Shown here piece by piece: positions 34,466-48,500 of a stretch of 64,000 nt of DNA. Numbering within the stretch: position 1 is the stretch's first letter; every line of letters begins with the position of its first letter. The stretch is from Acanthococcus lagerstroemiae (Eukaryota > Arthropoda > Insecta > Hemiptera > Eriococcidae). The stretch is from assembly GCA_031841125.1 (NCBI GenBank), contig CM063106.1, forward strand, positions 44,319,806 through 44,383,805. Reading direction: 5' to 3'. The translations under genes were made by a program, and so were the position numbers. Under the pieces are notes generated by a model. It was not told the DNA's origin, did not search any database, and worked only from the letters and a program-made list of their open reading frames with translations.

Positions 34466-37400
34466 AGTAGATACACAAAATTCAATTTCACAGAGACAGT
34501 AAATGCTTTAGGAAGTTGAAGAATATAACCAAATAACGACACAAAATTTACATTTCACAGAGTGGAATGACCCTCAGGGAGAGAGAGTGACAGCGAACAA
34601 AAAGCAGGTCACGCTCTTAATCCTTTAAACAAAGGGTGCAGGAGACCGGATCGCGAGAAAGAAGCCGATGAGAAAGGTAGCTGAAACAGGTTCAGAGTGA
34701 AAAAGAAGATTTCTTTGAATTTCGAAAGGTCAATACATTCCTCGCCTAGGCGAAAACGATTGGCAAGCGAGTCGCCCAATCACTTCTCCCTCTAATGACA
34801 ACGACGGGCCGGTTTTAAGTACTTTGCCGCCCCGGGCTGAAATATTTTTGCCACCTTGTATTTTTTTACACCCCTTCCGCAAAATTGAGGTAATTGTTTT
34901 TTTTTTGGGCCGCAAATTTTGTTACCCCAAAATTTGTCGCTCTGGACTGTTAGCTCAGTCCGCCGTATGGTTAAATGGGCGCTGAATCAAAACCTATCAG
35001 TCCTAAAATATCTCATATGAAAATAACCGTTAGTGGTAAAATGGTTTAGAAATTCTGGAGTTACATCTGTAATCATAATCAACGTGAAAACATTTTTGAA
35101 ATAAATTTTATGTCCTTACCTTTACCCCATAAATTTAATTTTTCTCATTTTCATGTGAACGTCTAAAATTTCAGGCTGTATAGGTAACCACAGTAGTGCC
35201 TCCTTCGAGCAGAAGATATGCTGTAGGGTGATTCTGGTGGGAGAGGGCAACTGGGATGCCAAAAGGCATAAAAAAGCAACTAGTAAAAGTTAAAATTTTG
35301 AATTGAGTCTGATATCACAAAACCACGTCTAAACCCTACTTACCATGTAAAATTTTTTTAATATACTCTATTGCATCCGACATTCTCATCTTAAGGTGTA
35401 AGTAAGTAACATAAAATGTTACCGATTTATCTAAAGTTTTCCTTGTTCGAAAAAAATACAATTATTGTGAAGTATTTAAAAAATTCGAACAATCCTTTCC
35501 TCATCTAGTTACGTACATGGATATGAAGGTGATCGTCATTTTTGAACATCGGAATTTCTACTGAAAACTCCCTCCAGTTTCAACAAATACAAAAAAAAAT
35601 TCAGTAGTTTTAGCTTGATCGGAAAAGAGGAACGCGTGCCACTGCCTTCTTACCCTTCTATAAAGAAATGCATTGAATAAAATTTTTAATTGAAAAAACT
35701 TTTTCAGGAGTTCAATTGGGTTGGAAATTTGTTCTCATAATTTTCAAGAAGCTATACAATGCTGATCAAGCATAATTATATGAAACTCGAGATACGGACT
35801 GACTTTGAGGTTTCTTAAGTCGATTTGCGGGTAATTTTCACGTTGATCCCCGAAGAACCACGAAAGGAGGTTGGCACCAAATATTGCTACTTTCTTCGAG
35901 ATATCACCTCATTACAAGGTTACAAGGTCGCTGCAGCTAAAATACGTATTATGACTCGTCTGGTGGCCTCAGACAAGATCTAAATTAAATCATAATTTTC
36001 TTTAAAATTATTGAATAGTAACTAGGACACTTTCTCGATCGACTGATGATTATTTGGTCTCAAACTCCGAGAAGCTGAATGTAAGAACTACTTCACAGTG
36101 GAATTCAGCTACCCGAAAAAACCAACTGTATCTCCTGCTTTCTTTCTGAAATCATCACCTAGGGCCATTGACCTTGATTGCGGAGCCAAATTATTTTATT
36201 TTCGAGCACAGTTCCATAGCCAATTGAAATTGATAAGAACCAATTTTCAAAACATTAATAAACTTAATTTTCGGTTAACAATATCGAAACTTCGTGTTTT
36301 TCCTTACGAAGCAAAAAGAATGTTTAGCACATATTATGTCTCCCCATTCGCTCGAAACTAACTTGCAGAATTTTTCTTGTGTTCATTAAAACTGATTAAG
36401 GGTGGTAGGATCCCTAGAAAAAATACATAAAATAAATGCCTACTAAGACTGAATAAAAACTACCCAAGTGTAGATATATCAAAACAAGAAAAACCCTTAA
36501 CGATCATTTTAAATCTTGGGAAAAAAAAATTTTTCATGTAAATATTTTCGATCGTTAGAAATTTGGAAACCAGGCCTTGATTTCCCGTGGCTGATGAGGT
36601 TTCAGCTTCGGGTGACAAAGGGACGGGCAAAATCCTAAAAACCCGTTATATTTTTCTTCCGCTTTCCCTTAAGTCTTATTCAAATATATGTAATTGGTGG
36701 GAAGGCTCCGCCATTTTTCCAGGCATACCACAAGTAGGGCGGCAAAAGTATTTCAGTCTCCAGTAGTAGATCGAGCCTAACCTGGATTTATTATCTTCTG
36801 CGATAGGTAGAGAGAAGAAATATAATTTATGCACAGAGAAATGTGAGTTCAGAGACAATCAACAAGAATCTCTTTGATACAAGAAGCACAAAATATTTAC
36901 GCGTACAGCACCGAGTCCTATTCTGATTAAGAGAATAAAAAAAATTATTATTCTAACCTATTATTTCAAAAGCAACATGAAATGTTAATAACTTTGTTGA
37001 GTTTTTGTTCCTTCCATTAACACCCCATCCTATCCTACATTAACAGCCCATCCTACTATAGAGAAATATGGTAAAATGTCATCAATTTAGGACTGTCCTT
37101 TTTTCCTGATGTATTCCGTATCAGGTATACGTGTACTATCGCACTCAATATTGAATATTTGATCTGCAATTCCCTTCCTCACAACAGAAAATGGGTCTTT
37201 TAAAATGTTGTAATCGAGTTTTTACGACTTAATTAAACTTGACGAGTTTTAAAGAATCTTAAAATATATTAAAAATAATAAGCAAGAAAATCCACTAAAG
37301 AATGTTGGAGAAAGATCTCGCCAAAATACCAAAATATATATTTTTTCTTCAGGTTTCAAAATTCAAATTTCTTGATAATTCAGGAGAATGGCTCAGCAGG

Positions 37401-38212
37401 TGGAGAAATAGAAGCAAGACGCTGTTGTACTGTATATTATTTACTTTCAGAATCTTTTCTTACTACTTGTAAAGTTTGAAAATGTTTATTAGCAGAACTA
37501 GGCGAAGTCTGAATGGTCAAAATTGAAAAAGTGAAAACATTTCCGATTGTGTGCTTGTTGGTCTCAACCGTTTTTAATCTCGGCGACATAAAAATCGGTC
37601 CGCCGATGGAGTGGTGCCCCTACAAACGTCTTCCAGAGTTGTTCAATTTAGTAAAATTGACCCTCACTTAGAAAACAATGGAATGGAAAGTCAACGACAT
37701 GAAAAGAGTAAAAAAGAACAAGAGGATATAATGGCTATAATATACAAGAATTGGAAAACGCGATTAATGGTTAGAAAAGATATTGCCGGATTTGAACTAT
37801 TTACAATATAAAAAATGTTGTACAAATCGGCGAAAACACAGGAACTAAAGAAGTGAATAGCAAAGACGTTGAAAAGTCGATTGCTGGAAAAATCTTAGCG
37901 AAAACAGTCTGTCTCACAGGTAGGCCGATTGCTTTTTAAGGAAAACTTCTCGGAGTGAACTCGAAAAATTTAATGTTGTTTCGCGTATTCGCGAAAGGAT
38001 GAGGCCTACACAGAATTTAGAAGAAAATTGTTGTTGTCGTAATACAAGGAATCGTGAATATACAGATACGGTGAAGGGCCAGAATTAAAAAAATGAAAAT
38101 TTCATGCCATAAATATGCGAACTTGATAGATACGATACCATAATACGTTAATTTTAATTCAAAATTCCCAATTTCTTCAAATTCTGAAAATCTTTTCATT
38201 CTATACATCATG
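34466..38212. other. No gene recognised
   Basis: 3.7 kb of AT-rich sequence in the left block of the large insert. Short open frames (34730-34915 minus, 36098-36361 plus, 37611-37811 plus) have no recognised motif. Confidence 0.4.
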
Positions 38213-38705
38213 TCCTTTTTGGGGCGAAAAATTTTCGGTGAGCTTTGGCGTCGGCGCTGGTGCTAATTATACTCAAATTTTCGAGACAAATTTATTAAAT
38301 CCGTCGTGTCGAATTGGCTAGAGTTATTTTTTCCACCAATTCTTTAACATTTCTACCTATCTCGGGAACGGACGTCACCGCCAAATTTGAACTGAGGAAA
38401 AAAATTGGTAGAAAACAATCCCTAATTAAAAATTTTTGATTTTTTGAATTTTGAAAATTTCTCCCTACATACATCGTTCGTTTTTGGAGCGAAAAACTTT
38501 TCGGTGAGCTTCGGATCAGCAGTGGTGCAATTATCAATTTTTCGAGATTAATTCAAATCCGTAGTTCAAAATTGAACACATTCATTTTTGACCAAAATCT
38601 CCAACATTTTCTTGCTTATCCGGGAACGGAGCGGAGCGTCACCGCCAAATTGAACATTTGAATAGAGTGAAATTGAATGGAAAAGATCCTTAAGGAAGAT
38701 AGTCC
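38213..38705. repeat. Tandem duplication, about 250-bp unit, two diverged copies
   Basis: GGGGCGAAAAATTTTCGGTG, AGCTTTGG, CTCGGGAACGGACG and CGTCACCGCCAAATTTGAAC of the first copy (38220-38400) recur as GGAGCGAAAAACTTTTCGGT, AGCTTCGG, CCGGGAACGGAGCG and CGTCACCGCCAAATTGAAC in the second (38489-38660). In both, a TTGGTAGAA/TTGAATGGAA segment follows. Confidence 0.75.
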
Positions 38706-39253
38706 AATTCCGATCCATTGAAGCCACAGCTAATTTAGGAAAAATAAAAGATGAAATTTTTAAAAATGTCAAGGAACCTTGTCCAAGAAAACAAATTTTT
38801 TGTTATTATTGCTCAGTACAATTATTAAATGGGAAATAGCCGCGATTAACAACATATCCCGTAATTTTAATCACATTATTTTTTTAATGATTAAAAACAG
38901 CACAATAGGTCCACTACCAAAATTGCATTGTACTGTAGGCGCACGTCGTGTGAACCGAGCCTATAGGCGAAAATTACTGTAGCTAATTTAACCCCTGTTC
39001 GCTGAACGCCCTTAAAAGTAAAAACTTCAAAGGCGAGATTTTCGAATGCATAAATTTGGCCACTAGGTGGGCACTCAATCCCAAATTTATAAATATACGG
39101 GGCACCAAAGCATCTAATTAGCGGGGCACAAAGGACGTAAATTTATATGGGTTCCTCAGTGCATTAAACGCCTGGGGCCCACAATGATATCCAATATCTA
39201 TATTAATATTTATTATATATATATAAAATTATATATTTATTTTATTTATAATT

Positions 39254-40990
39254 GCTACGGTAAAGGTAAGCCCATTTCTGGAAACGCCAGTTCTTTGTAG
39301 ACCCGTTTCGACGTTGCGAACCCAGGCGGGACCGGAACGTTTAGCCTGTTGTCCGGTTTTTTCCCGGGGTACCTCCTCCAACCAGACGATACGCATTTTG
39401 TATGGGCCTCGGAACGTCTCTAATTACCTTCATTATACGAAATAGTTCGCGCCCTTTACCCAGAGGGCGCTGTTCACGTATGTTATCAATCCAACCATAA
39501 AGTATAAGGTTTTCCGAGACCCATACATCGGCAACATTTTGTGGTAAATTAAGTGGGTCTGACAAAGTCCAGGTACGGTTACATTTTTCAGCAATCAATT
39601 CTGTAATGGAAATATTGTTTTAGAATCAAAATTAAAGGGGTTTGGAACTATTTTCAATGTTAGAACCGTGGCAAAATTTTTTCAAAGGCCTCTTTTAACC
39701 TGGTTTTAAAGTTTTGTTGTGGTTTTTTTTTTTATATTATTTTTTTTTGTCGTCGCACCGAGAAAAACGTAGTCAGTATAAAATTCACGTTACAAGGTTT
39801 TTTTTTTTACTTTGGAAATACTTCGGGTGCATATGATGGCAAAAAAAAAGGTTAATATGGACCTGGACGCGGTTACCTTAGTTCGAAATTGGTATTTCAG
39901 AGGCAACTATTGTGTAATTTCATTTTTATGTGTCAAGTTCAACACGGGAAAAAGGCCCCACCTAAACAATTGACCGTTATTAGAACTGAATGGTTTTGCC
40001 TATCTTATTAATTTTTGTACGTCTGTGGAAAGGAAAGTTTAAATGGTCAAACTGAATAGAATTTCAAATCTATTATTTATTTATGTAAAATCTATGAATT
40101 TTTTTGTGATTCTTGTAAAGTCGTTGAACAATAGAAGAAATTATTCAGGTCTAGGCGCTCTTACTAAAATAGCTTGCTGATGTAAATTAAAAAATAATAA
40201 TAAAATAATTAGATCAAAAAGGAGAATTTAGCAATGATAGTCATAATATTGCCGAACTGTATACACAAAATAACAAAAGGATAGTGATAAAAGAGTTAAA
40301 CTGTTTAAGACGTTACCCAGTACCTACTGCGGACTAATTTTTGCCGACGGCTCAGAAGGTAATATTCAAATCACCGAGAGAAAACGCCAAACTGTTTAGG
40401 AAGTTTTGTATATTTCGTAGGTACATTTGTCAAGGGCAATCAGTGGCGTCACAAAACTGCCACAATGCCAGAAGTCAAAAATATTCTGAAGTTGGCCCAC
40501 ATAAAATAACAGAGGTCGCTTACATAATTGTCACCATGACTGTAATTTTATGCATGATTGAGGCATTTTGCCAATTTTGACTATTTTTGCCTAAATGGCG
40601 TGTTACCCGATGTCGAAGAAAGGGGTTTTTTTTGCCATAATGACGATTTTCTTCCACTCTTTATATGAAAACGAAGAAAAGTTCGTTACAAAATGTGATA
40701 GTGCGTCGTACGATTTGAAAATATTGAAAAGAATTTTGGTTTTACCGCGTATTTTGGGAGTAAAGTGGCTCTTTGACTCAGGATAAAACCCGGAATAAAT
40801 GACCATTTAATTCCGTGGGGAAGTAAACAAACAATTTAATTCCCACCGGAAGTAAACAAACCGTGTTATTATCTCCCCGGGAATTAAATGGAATGAAATA
40901 TGAATTCGTTGCGAAATAACAATTTTTTACAATATTTATGTAAAAAAAAATCTTCCTAATACGGGGGGTTATCGGAAGTTTTTGACGAGG
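39254..40990 (+). repeat. Left terminal inverted repeat of the 11.7-kb unit
   Basis: Inverse of 49095-50982. It includes AATTCCCACCGGAAGTAAAC and related words at 40812-40890. Compared with the right arm it lacks many single bases, for example in the stretches around 39295-39330 and 39440-39520. Open frames here (39341-39598 minus, 40341-40580 plus) have no recognised motif. Confidence 0.85.
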
Positions 40991-41949
40991 GGCATCCCCC
41001 AGAAGAAACTTACTTATTATTTAAAATCGAGGGGCCTTAGGATGATTTACACCTTATCCCCCGAATCCAAGATGCCCCCAATCTTTCATTTTCAAAAAAA
41101 GTGCATTGAACCTTTTTTCCCTTACCCTTAAGCATATGATTAAGTATTTAAATTTAGAAGGTCCTGCGGTAAAGCGTATTTTCCGGAAAAAAAAGCGTTT
41201 TAATCAGAAATGTATTTTTTCGATTCACATCAATTTTTATGTTTACAGGGGCCACTTGGAAATGTTAAAAACAGAGGCAAAAAATAAATAAAACTTCATT
41301 TTTCTACTTGCACAGTTCTAAATGGTTTTAAGTATGACGGTTGTCATAACAAATGTATTAATATTATTAGAATAAGTTTATTACTTTACTTGAAAATATA
41401 CAAAAAATACCTTTTACTGCAAACAGTGGCGGATCAAGGGGAGGGCCTTGGGGTAATGCCCCCCGGGTAATATTTTAAACGTAATAATAGGAAAAAGAAA
41501 ATAAAAATAATGAACTGACGCCATTACAGCCACGAAGGTACCACCGCTACTGTACCCCCCCCCAATTCCCCCTTTTTAAATCCCGCCTGCATCAAAAAAA
41601 ATTTTATTTTGTTTAGGCTTTTCTCCATTTCAATTCATTATCGACCGAGTAACCATTTTTACGATGCCCTTCAGAAATTTCTAGTTATGGTCCCTAGAGA
41701 GAAATTCAAGAACATAAAAACACTACATAAATCAATGATTTTTGAGTTAAATACTATCACGGCTACAAAATTTTTACTGTTCTGATATGCCTTATGACGC
41801 TTCAAAAGACTTGGAACAAAGAAATAAGCAGGGGCTCGCGGAAAATTATTTCTTAAGCCGACCAAAAGTAGAGAATTAAAAATTTCCGAAGTTGGGGCGG
41901 GTCAACCCCACGAATCCACAATAAATCCGAATCGAAAAAAGTTAACCAT

Positions 41950-43000
41950 GAATAATCTTGAGAGGCTGAAAGATCGAGAATTAGATTTTCGGAATTGGGC
42001 GGAGACAATCCATCGGGTCACAATATTATATTATTAGTTTTATTTACTGAAAGTGTCATTGCCTTGCTGCTATAATCTAACTACACTACTGAACAAAATG
42101 AAATATTTTGCTTGCACAACGCATTTAAGGAGGTGATTCTTGAGTATTTTCAACGCTGAATACAGTGCCGTCGGCCGTTTTTTCTCTATCACGTCTAGTT
42201 TTTCTGATTAAAAACGATTAAAAAATTTTAACTAAATGTGTTCAAAAAGAAGTTTAGGAAACTGAATGTGTCATACTGATTCGTATTGTTGTGTTTGAGG
42301 TTGTGTAGTGGTGTGCATTCCGTTGTTTGTTTTCTGTTATAGTGGTCTGATAACACTGATGATATTCAGTCAGTGGTACCGCTTATTCCATGCAAAAACA
42401 AAATGGAAACGAATGACAGCGTTCAGCATCCGAATTGGACGTGATAGAGAAAAATGGATCGCAGTATCGTGTTCAGCGTTGAAAAGTATCTCAGAATCAC
42501 CTGTCAAAATGCTTGTGCAAAATAGCTGTTCAGTAGTGCTATTATTAAAAAAACGTAAATTTAGAAGAGGGTTAACGTATTATTTGCATTGAAAAAATAA
42601 GACGTTCACCAAGAATAACATTGAGAAGCCGGAAAATCAAATCGAGCTTTAGATTTTCGTCGTGGGTGGGAGAGTTATTCCTTGATCCACAAAAGGTCTC
42701 GATTAAAAATAAGGGGTTTTTGGAAAAATGTTTTTTTAACACCTACAATCGAGAATTTGATTAATGGAGTTTGGTGCGGTCAACCCTCAGAACACAAATA
42801 ATTTCAAACGAAAAAAAAAAGTTCACCAAAGAAAACTCGAAAATATACTCTTTTGGTGTTGGGGGCGCGAGTTCATTTTCCAGTGTACAAAATGTATCAT
42901 TGAAAAAAGGGGAGTTTACGTAAAATATTTCAGAAATTTGAAAAATACAGAATTAGATTTCCAGAGTTCAGGACTGGCTTCATCACTCAAGTCCAAGATA
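41950..43000. repeat. Scattered copies of the 105-bp minisatellite
   Basis: GAAAGATCGAGAATTAGATT (about 41968), GGAAAATCAAATCGAGCTTT (about 42630), a TCGAGAATTTGATTAATGGA stretch (about 42748) and CAGAATTAGATTTCCAGAGT (about 42948) are relatives of the array at 45600-48780. An RTE insertion and a MITE separate them. Confidence 0.65.
42084..42538. mobile_element. CACTA-type MITE, 455 bp, CTA duplication
   Basis: Ends CACTACTGAACA and TGTTCAGTAGTG, with inverted similarity extending about 140 bp inward (GGTGATTCTTGAGTATTTTC, TTTTTCTCTATCACGTCTA and their inverses). CTA is at 42081-42083 and 42539-42541. CACTA termini plus a 3-bp duplication are the hallmark of CMC/EnSpm elements. Confidence 0.85.
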
Positions 43001-43499
43001 GCTTCCGTCTTTCAGTTACACGTTTAAAACTGCTGAAGTCAACTACTTCTTTCCCAAAGCATTATGGTTTCATACAAAAATATTTATTTTCTGAATGAGG
43101 CCTCGCTTTCATTGACACGGGGCATCCACAAGAGCTACTTTCATCTGAAGGCTCTTTGGTACATGTGGGGCTCTTTAAATTTTGCACAGTGTATACATTT
43201 TCTGTTGTACTGTATTACAAAGCACATTTCATATGTGTTTTTTCACAGACTCTACTCAATGAAAGTGGACCTGTCACTTGAGCCTCTTCCAGGGGCGGAT
43301 GGGGCCTAGGGCAATTCGGGAAAATGCCGGTGCGTCGCCGCCATTTTGACGCTGCGGCGCCGGTATGTTGAATAAAGTAGGCATCTATAAAATACTTACA
43401 AAAATAAAATAAACGTATGTTGCACGACAGTCGAAAAAACGGGCGGCGGCGCTCTTGAATTTAGGGAGAAATAAAGTGATTGAAAAATTTAAATGGGCA

Positions 43500-45570
43500 G
43501 GCACTCGACCAAACGTGTGTGTGAGTACCTCTGCCATTTTGGGCAACGCCTCGACGTAGCTTCTCCACTTTATTTTATCCTGCGCTAATCTTTGCCACCC
43601 GGGGCCCCAGTTCTCTGACGAGTTCATCTGTCTATCTAGTTACTGGTCTACCTATCGTTCTTTTCCTTTGCGCGTATCCAGTTGAGTACTTTTACTCCCC
43701 ATCTGTTGCTATCCGCGTCGCCAGATGCCCCACATATTTCACTTTAATTGTTCGACATTATATCCTATGTCCCCGCCTCCACCATTTTGTTTTAGCTTTG
43801 CATTTGAGATTTTGTCTACCCATCGCAGTCCTAGAAGTTTCCCCAACATAGATCTGAACGTAATTTGTAGCTTCACCATTTGTTTCCTGTAAGGGACCAG
43901 TTTGTGTTCCAGGGCTTGAGGGCTGGTACCGTTGAGCTATTTAGTGTTTCCATTTTGAGGGCGGTATTGAAATTCCGGCAAAAAATACATTTTAATGCCC
44001 AGAAGTTGTTCCACCCCTTTTTAATACGCCCCATAATTTCTTTATCTTTTTTTCGAAAAATAATAATCTGCCCCACAGATCTTCGATTTCCGTTGCCTCC
44101 TCAATCTCTTGCCCATCGATTATCAGATTTTTACTTTCCCTCTTCCGATTATTTTGATTTGTACCATTCAGTTTGAGGCCAGCTTTTTTGAATTCCCTCA
44201 TAGGTTTTCTGCCATTTTCTTCAACTCATTACTATTTTTTGCAAATAGATACTATCGTTTGCGTACCTTAAATTACTTAGAATTTCTCCATTTATTTCTA
44301 GTCCCCTTCTTCTCCAGTTTAGATTTCGAAATACTTCTTCAAAATGAAGTTTAAGAGGTTTGGGGACAAGGTATCGCCTTTTTGAACCCTGCTCCAATTT
44401 TGAATTCCCTCCCTTTGCTTTTAAGGCTGGCTCTTGCACTCGAAATTTGCATAGCAATTCTGTATATGACTTTAATAAACCCACTTTCAATTCCCTTATT
44501 TTCCAGTCTTTCAAAGATATATGTATTTATGATCCCCTGAATCAAATGCCTTCTGAAAGCCTATGAAAATATTTTTGCTTTCCACATCATATTCGGGGTG
44601 TTTTTTTCAATAATTTGGTTCACAACGAAAATATTTTCTACAGTTAAGAAGCCTTTTCTGAATCCCGCCCGTTCATTCCCTGATGATTTGAATCCAAATG
44701 GTTATACATACGTCTTTTTAAGACTGCCATACATGCTTTAAAAATGTTCGATGTTAACATATTGGCTTGTAATTTTTAATGAGTTCCTTCCCTTTGTTTG
44801 TGTAATATTTTTATTTTGGCCAAGTTCCCTGTTTTGGACATGTTTTTATAATTCCGATTTTGGTTAATAATTTAGCCTGGTGTGACTCTCTGATCGCCAA
44901 ACCTTTTCAGCATTTCGTTCGTAATTCCATCGGTCCTGGGGCTATTTCATTTTTCAGTCTACGTATTTAGTACGTATTCCACTTCTCTCTCCAATTATTT
45001 CCGGGATTTCTTCCTCTTTCACCCTCCAGTTTTTGCTATTTTCATGAGCTCGTTGTGCTCGCGGTAAAAGTCCTCGTAAAAAATTGTTGCTGCCTCTACA
45101 ATTTTTTCTTGATTTTGAGTCACTTTTCCTGTCTGAATCTTTTAGCTTCAGCATAACGTCTCTCCTGCCACCGAGTTCGAGCCTAACTATTTTGGTGGAC
45201 CAACTTTCTTCCAAAATATCTTGAATTTTTTCCTAATCATATTTCTTAATATGTTCTCTAACATTTTTCTTCACCAATTTTTGTATTTTAGTACGCTCAG
45301 GTTTGTTTAATGGTGTTTTATTTCTATTTTTCCAAAGGTTATTCTTCCTGATTCGAGAGTCTATTTTGAAAGCTTATCCCTGGTTTTCTCTTTAGCCCTC
45401 GTCACTCCAAACTCTTCAACCGTGTTTTTTAAAGCTTGATCCATACTGTCGTAAAAATTTTCCTCGAATTTCATTTCCTCTTGCACTGATCTTAGTTTCT
45501 GGCGTGGTCCTCTCCTTTTCTGACTGGGATAATCTGCCTTCTTTTCCATTTACCCTTTCTGTGATTTTTA
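43500..45570 (-). pseudogene. RTE-type LINE fragment (linker, RT, C-terminus)
   Basis: Minus-strand blocks in order are a lysine-rich linker (45549-45361), ILEESWSTKIVRLELGGRRD (about 45215), an RT palm piece with RLENKGIESGFIKVIYRIA (44500-44450), a downstream piece ending KKGWNNFWALKCIFCRNFN (about 44010) and GPGWQRLAQDKIKWRSYVEA (about 43580), the typical RTE C-terminal motif. Many frameshifts. The endonuclease is missing. It separates two parts of the 105-bp minisatellite. Confidence 0.75.
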
Positions 45571-45599
45571 TACTGGACTCACTGCGCCGGGATGCTCAA

Positions 45600-48500
45600 T
45601 TATACTTATCCACATGAGATATCAATTCACAGACCGTCGCCAATAAAGTCTCGAAAATTGAGAAACAGATTTTCGAAGTTGGAGGTGGGGGACACCCCTC
45701 CAACTCATGAGTGACATGAGAGATGAAATAGGAAAAATAAAAAGTTCAACCAGATCCGAAAAATCGATAATTAAATTTCCAAAGCTAGGGCCACAATCTA
45801 TCTCTTGGCTTCACAAAACTACGATCGAAACAAATAATCAAGTTTATGAAACATAAGTTTCAAAATTCGAACAACCGGGAAAAAGGGGTCACCTCTCGAG
45901 TCCACAAAAGATTCAGATCGTGAGAATAAAAAGCACTCGAAGAATAAGCATTAAATTCTGAAAAATCGAGAGTTAAATTTTCAAAGCTGAGGCAGGCTCC
46001 ACCATCGGATCACCAAAACAAATTAGATGGAAAAAATAAAACTTTGTGACTGTCCATACTGAAAGGGCACTTCAGTGCAAAAAAATCGACTTTGAGATTA
46101 TGTTCGATTTTGGTAGGTCAAAGAGTACTGTTTAACACTGTGAGTCTGTGAACTCGAAAAAGCAAAAGTGATAGAGCGCAAGAGTGGACGTCTATAGGAT
46201 ATCGCGTTCTCGAGATTCCCGTTTGAATCTTTAGGTGTCTCCTGTAAAATTAATGTTTTGGACCGACGTGCCCTTTTAATTTGGACGGTCACATTTATCG
46301 AAGAATAATGTTTAAAGTAGATAAACGGCTGCACGAAAGATCCCAATTGAAAAAATAAAAAGGTCTCCAAAAATATTTTTAAAGACCGAAAAATTGAGAA
46401 TTCTACTCCTCAGGTCCACAAAACACTTCCGATCAGAACAAAAGAGTTTGAAGGAGAATTTATTTCTTAAGTCTGAAAAATCGAGAATTTGATTTTCGGA
46501 GTTGGGAGTTGGGTCCACCCCTTAGATGCACAAAGTAGTTAGATCGACAAAATAAGGGGTTCGCGGAAAAGTACTGTTCAAGACGGAAAATCATGAATTA
46601 GATTTACAGAGTTGGGAGCGGGGTGCACTTCTCAGCCCCCAAAAATCTACAAATTGAAAAAATAAAAAGGTTACCGAAAATATTCTTGTATGCCGAAAAT
46701 TCGTGAATTAGAATGTTCGGACTTGTGGGTGGGGGCACCACCATTCGAGTCCACAGGAGGCTTATAATACAACAACTATGGTTTTACGGAAAACAATTTC
46801 TCAAGCCTATAGATTTTCGGCGTTAAAGTGGTGGTCCACCCCTTGGATCCATAAAAGACCTCGATCCAACATAAATATAAGTTTATCAAAAAATGATTTA
46901 TAAGCCTGAAAAATCGAGATTTTAATTTCCAAGTCTGGGGTGGGGTCAACTCTTCGGTCTCACATAAGATTTCAATTGAAAAAGTAAACAATCACCGGGA
47001 ATAAATTTGAGAGGCTGAAAATCGAGAATTAGATTTCTGGGGTTAGGGTGAGGGTCCACCCCTCAGATCCACAAAACACTTCGATTAACAAAATAAGAGG
47101 TTCACAGACAATCGTCCTTCAAGCCTGAAAAATCGAGACCAATGTCCGAAGTTGGGAGTGTGGTCAACCCCTCGGAGAAATAAAGAGTTCATCAGAAATA
47201 ATTTTAAAGGCCAACAAATCAAGAATTGTTGATGGCAAGAATCCACCTCTCGAGTCTAAAAAATGTGGCAATCGAAATGAGAGGAGGTTTATGAAAGATA
47301 ATTCAGAAGTTGAAAAATCGAGAATTAGATTTCCGGAGTTCAGGATGGGCTCCACCCCTCAAGTCCGCAATAGAATTTATCAAAAAAAGGAAAATAAATA
47401 TTTAATAATTCAAAGTCGAAAATTAGACTTTCGGAGTTGCGGGTGTAGGTTTACCTATCAGATCCACAAAATACTTCGACCAACGAAACAGAAGTTCACG
47501 GAACATTATTGTTCAAGACTGAAAAATCGAGAATTAGACTTCCAGAGACGAAAAATATTTTTAAAGGGCAAAAAATCGAAAATTAGATTTTCGGAATTGG
47601 AGTGGGGCTCCACTCCTCGGGTCCGACAAAGACATTTCGATCAGAAAAATAAGGGGATCTCCGAGAATTATCTTTCACGTCGGAAAAATCGAGTATTTGA
47701 TTTCCAGGGTTGGGGACGGGGTCAACCCATCGAGACTGAACCATTTGACCCCGCAAATGATAACAACTGAAAAATGGAAAAGGTCACTAAAAATATTTCT
47801 AAAGGCCAAAAAATCGAGAATTAGATTTTCGGAGTTCGGGTGGAGTTCCACCCCGCGGCTCCACCAAAGACTTCGATCAGAAAAATAAGGGGGTTCATCG
47901 AAAATTATTTTTCACGTCAGAAAAATCGAGAATTTGATTTCCAGAGTTGGAGGTGGGGTCAACCCATCGGGACCACAATAGATGTGAATCAAAAAAATAA
48001 AAAATTTCATCAAGAATAAATTTGAAAGCCCGGAAAATCGAGATTTATATTTTAGGAGGCGAGGGGGGTCTATCCCTTGGGTCCACATATGATTTCGATC
48101 AAACAAGAGAAGGGTTATGGAAAATCATCTTTCTACCCCTAACAATCAAGAATTTCATGACCGGAGTTGGGGGCGAGGAATCCTTCCCTCTGATCCATAC
48201 AATACATCGATTAACAAAGTAAGGGGTTCAAAGAAAACTATTGTTGAAGATTGAAGAATCGAGAATTAGACTTCCGGAGTTGGGAGCAGAGTCAGTCCTT
48301 TGGCCCTACAAATGATTTCAGTAGAAAACATAAACAGTTCATCGAAAGTAATTTTTTAAAGGCCGAAAAATCAATAATTACACTTTCAGGGTTTGGGCGG
48401 GGAGTCTACTTTTTGAGTCTACAGAATGTATCAATCGCAAAAGAAGTTAAAAACAATTGCAAAGTTTGAAGCATCGAGAGGTAGATTTCCAGGAATTCGG

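Noticed and set aside
47291..47770. 159-codon frame as a protein gene
   Set aside because: It is a translation of the 105-bp minisatellite, repeating the same peptide words.
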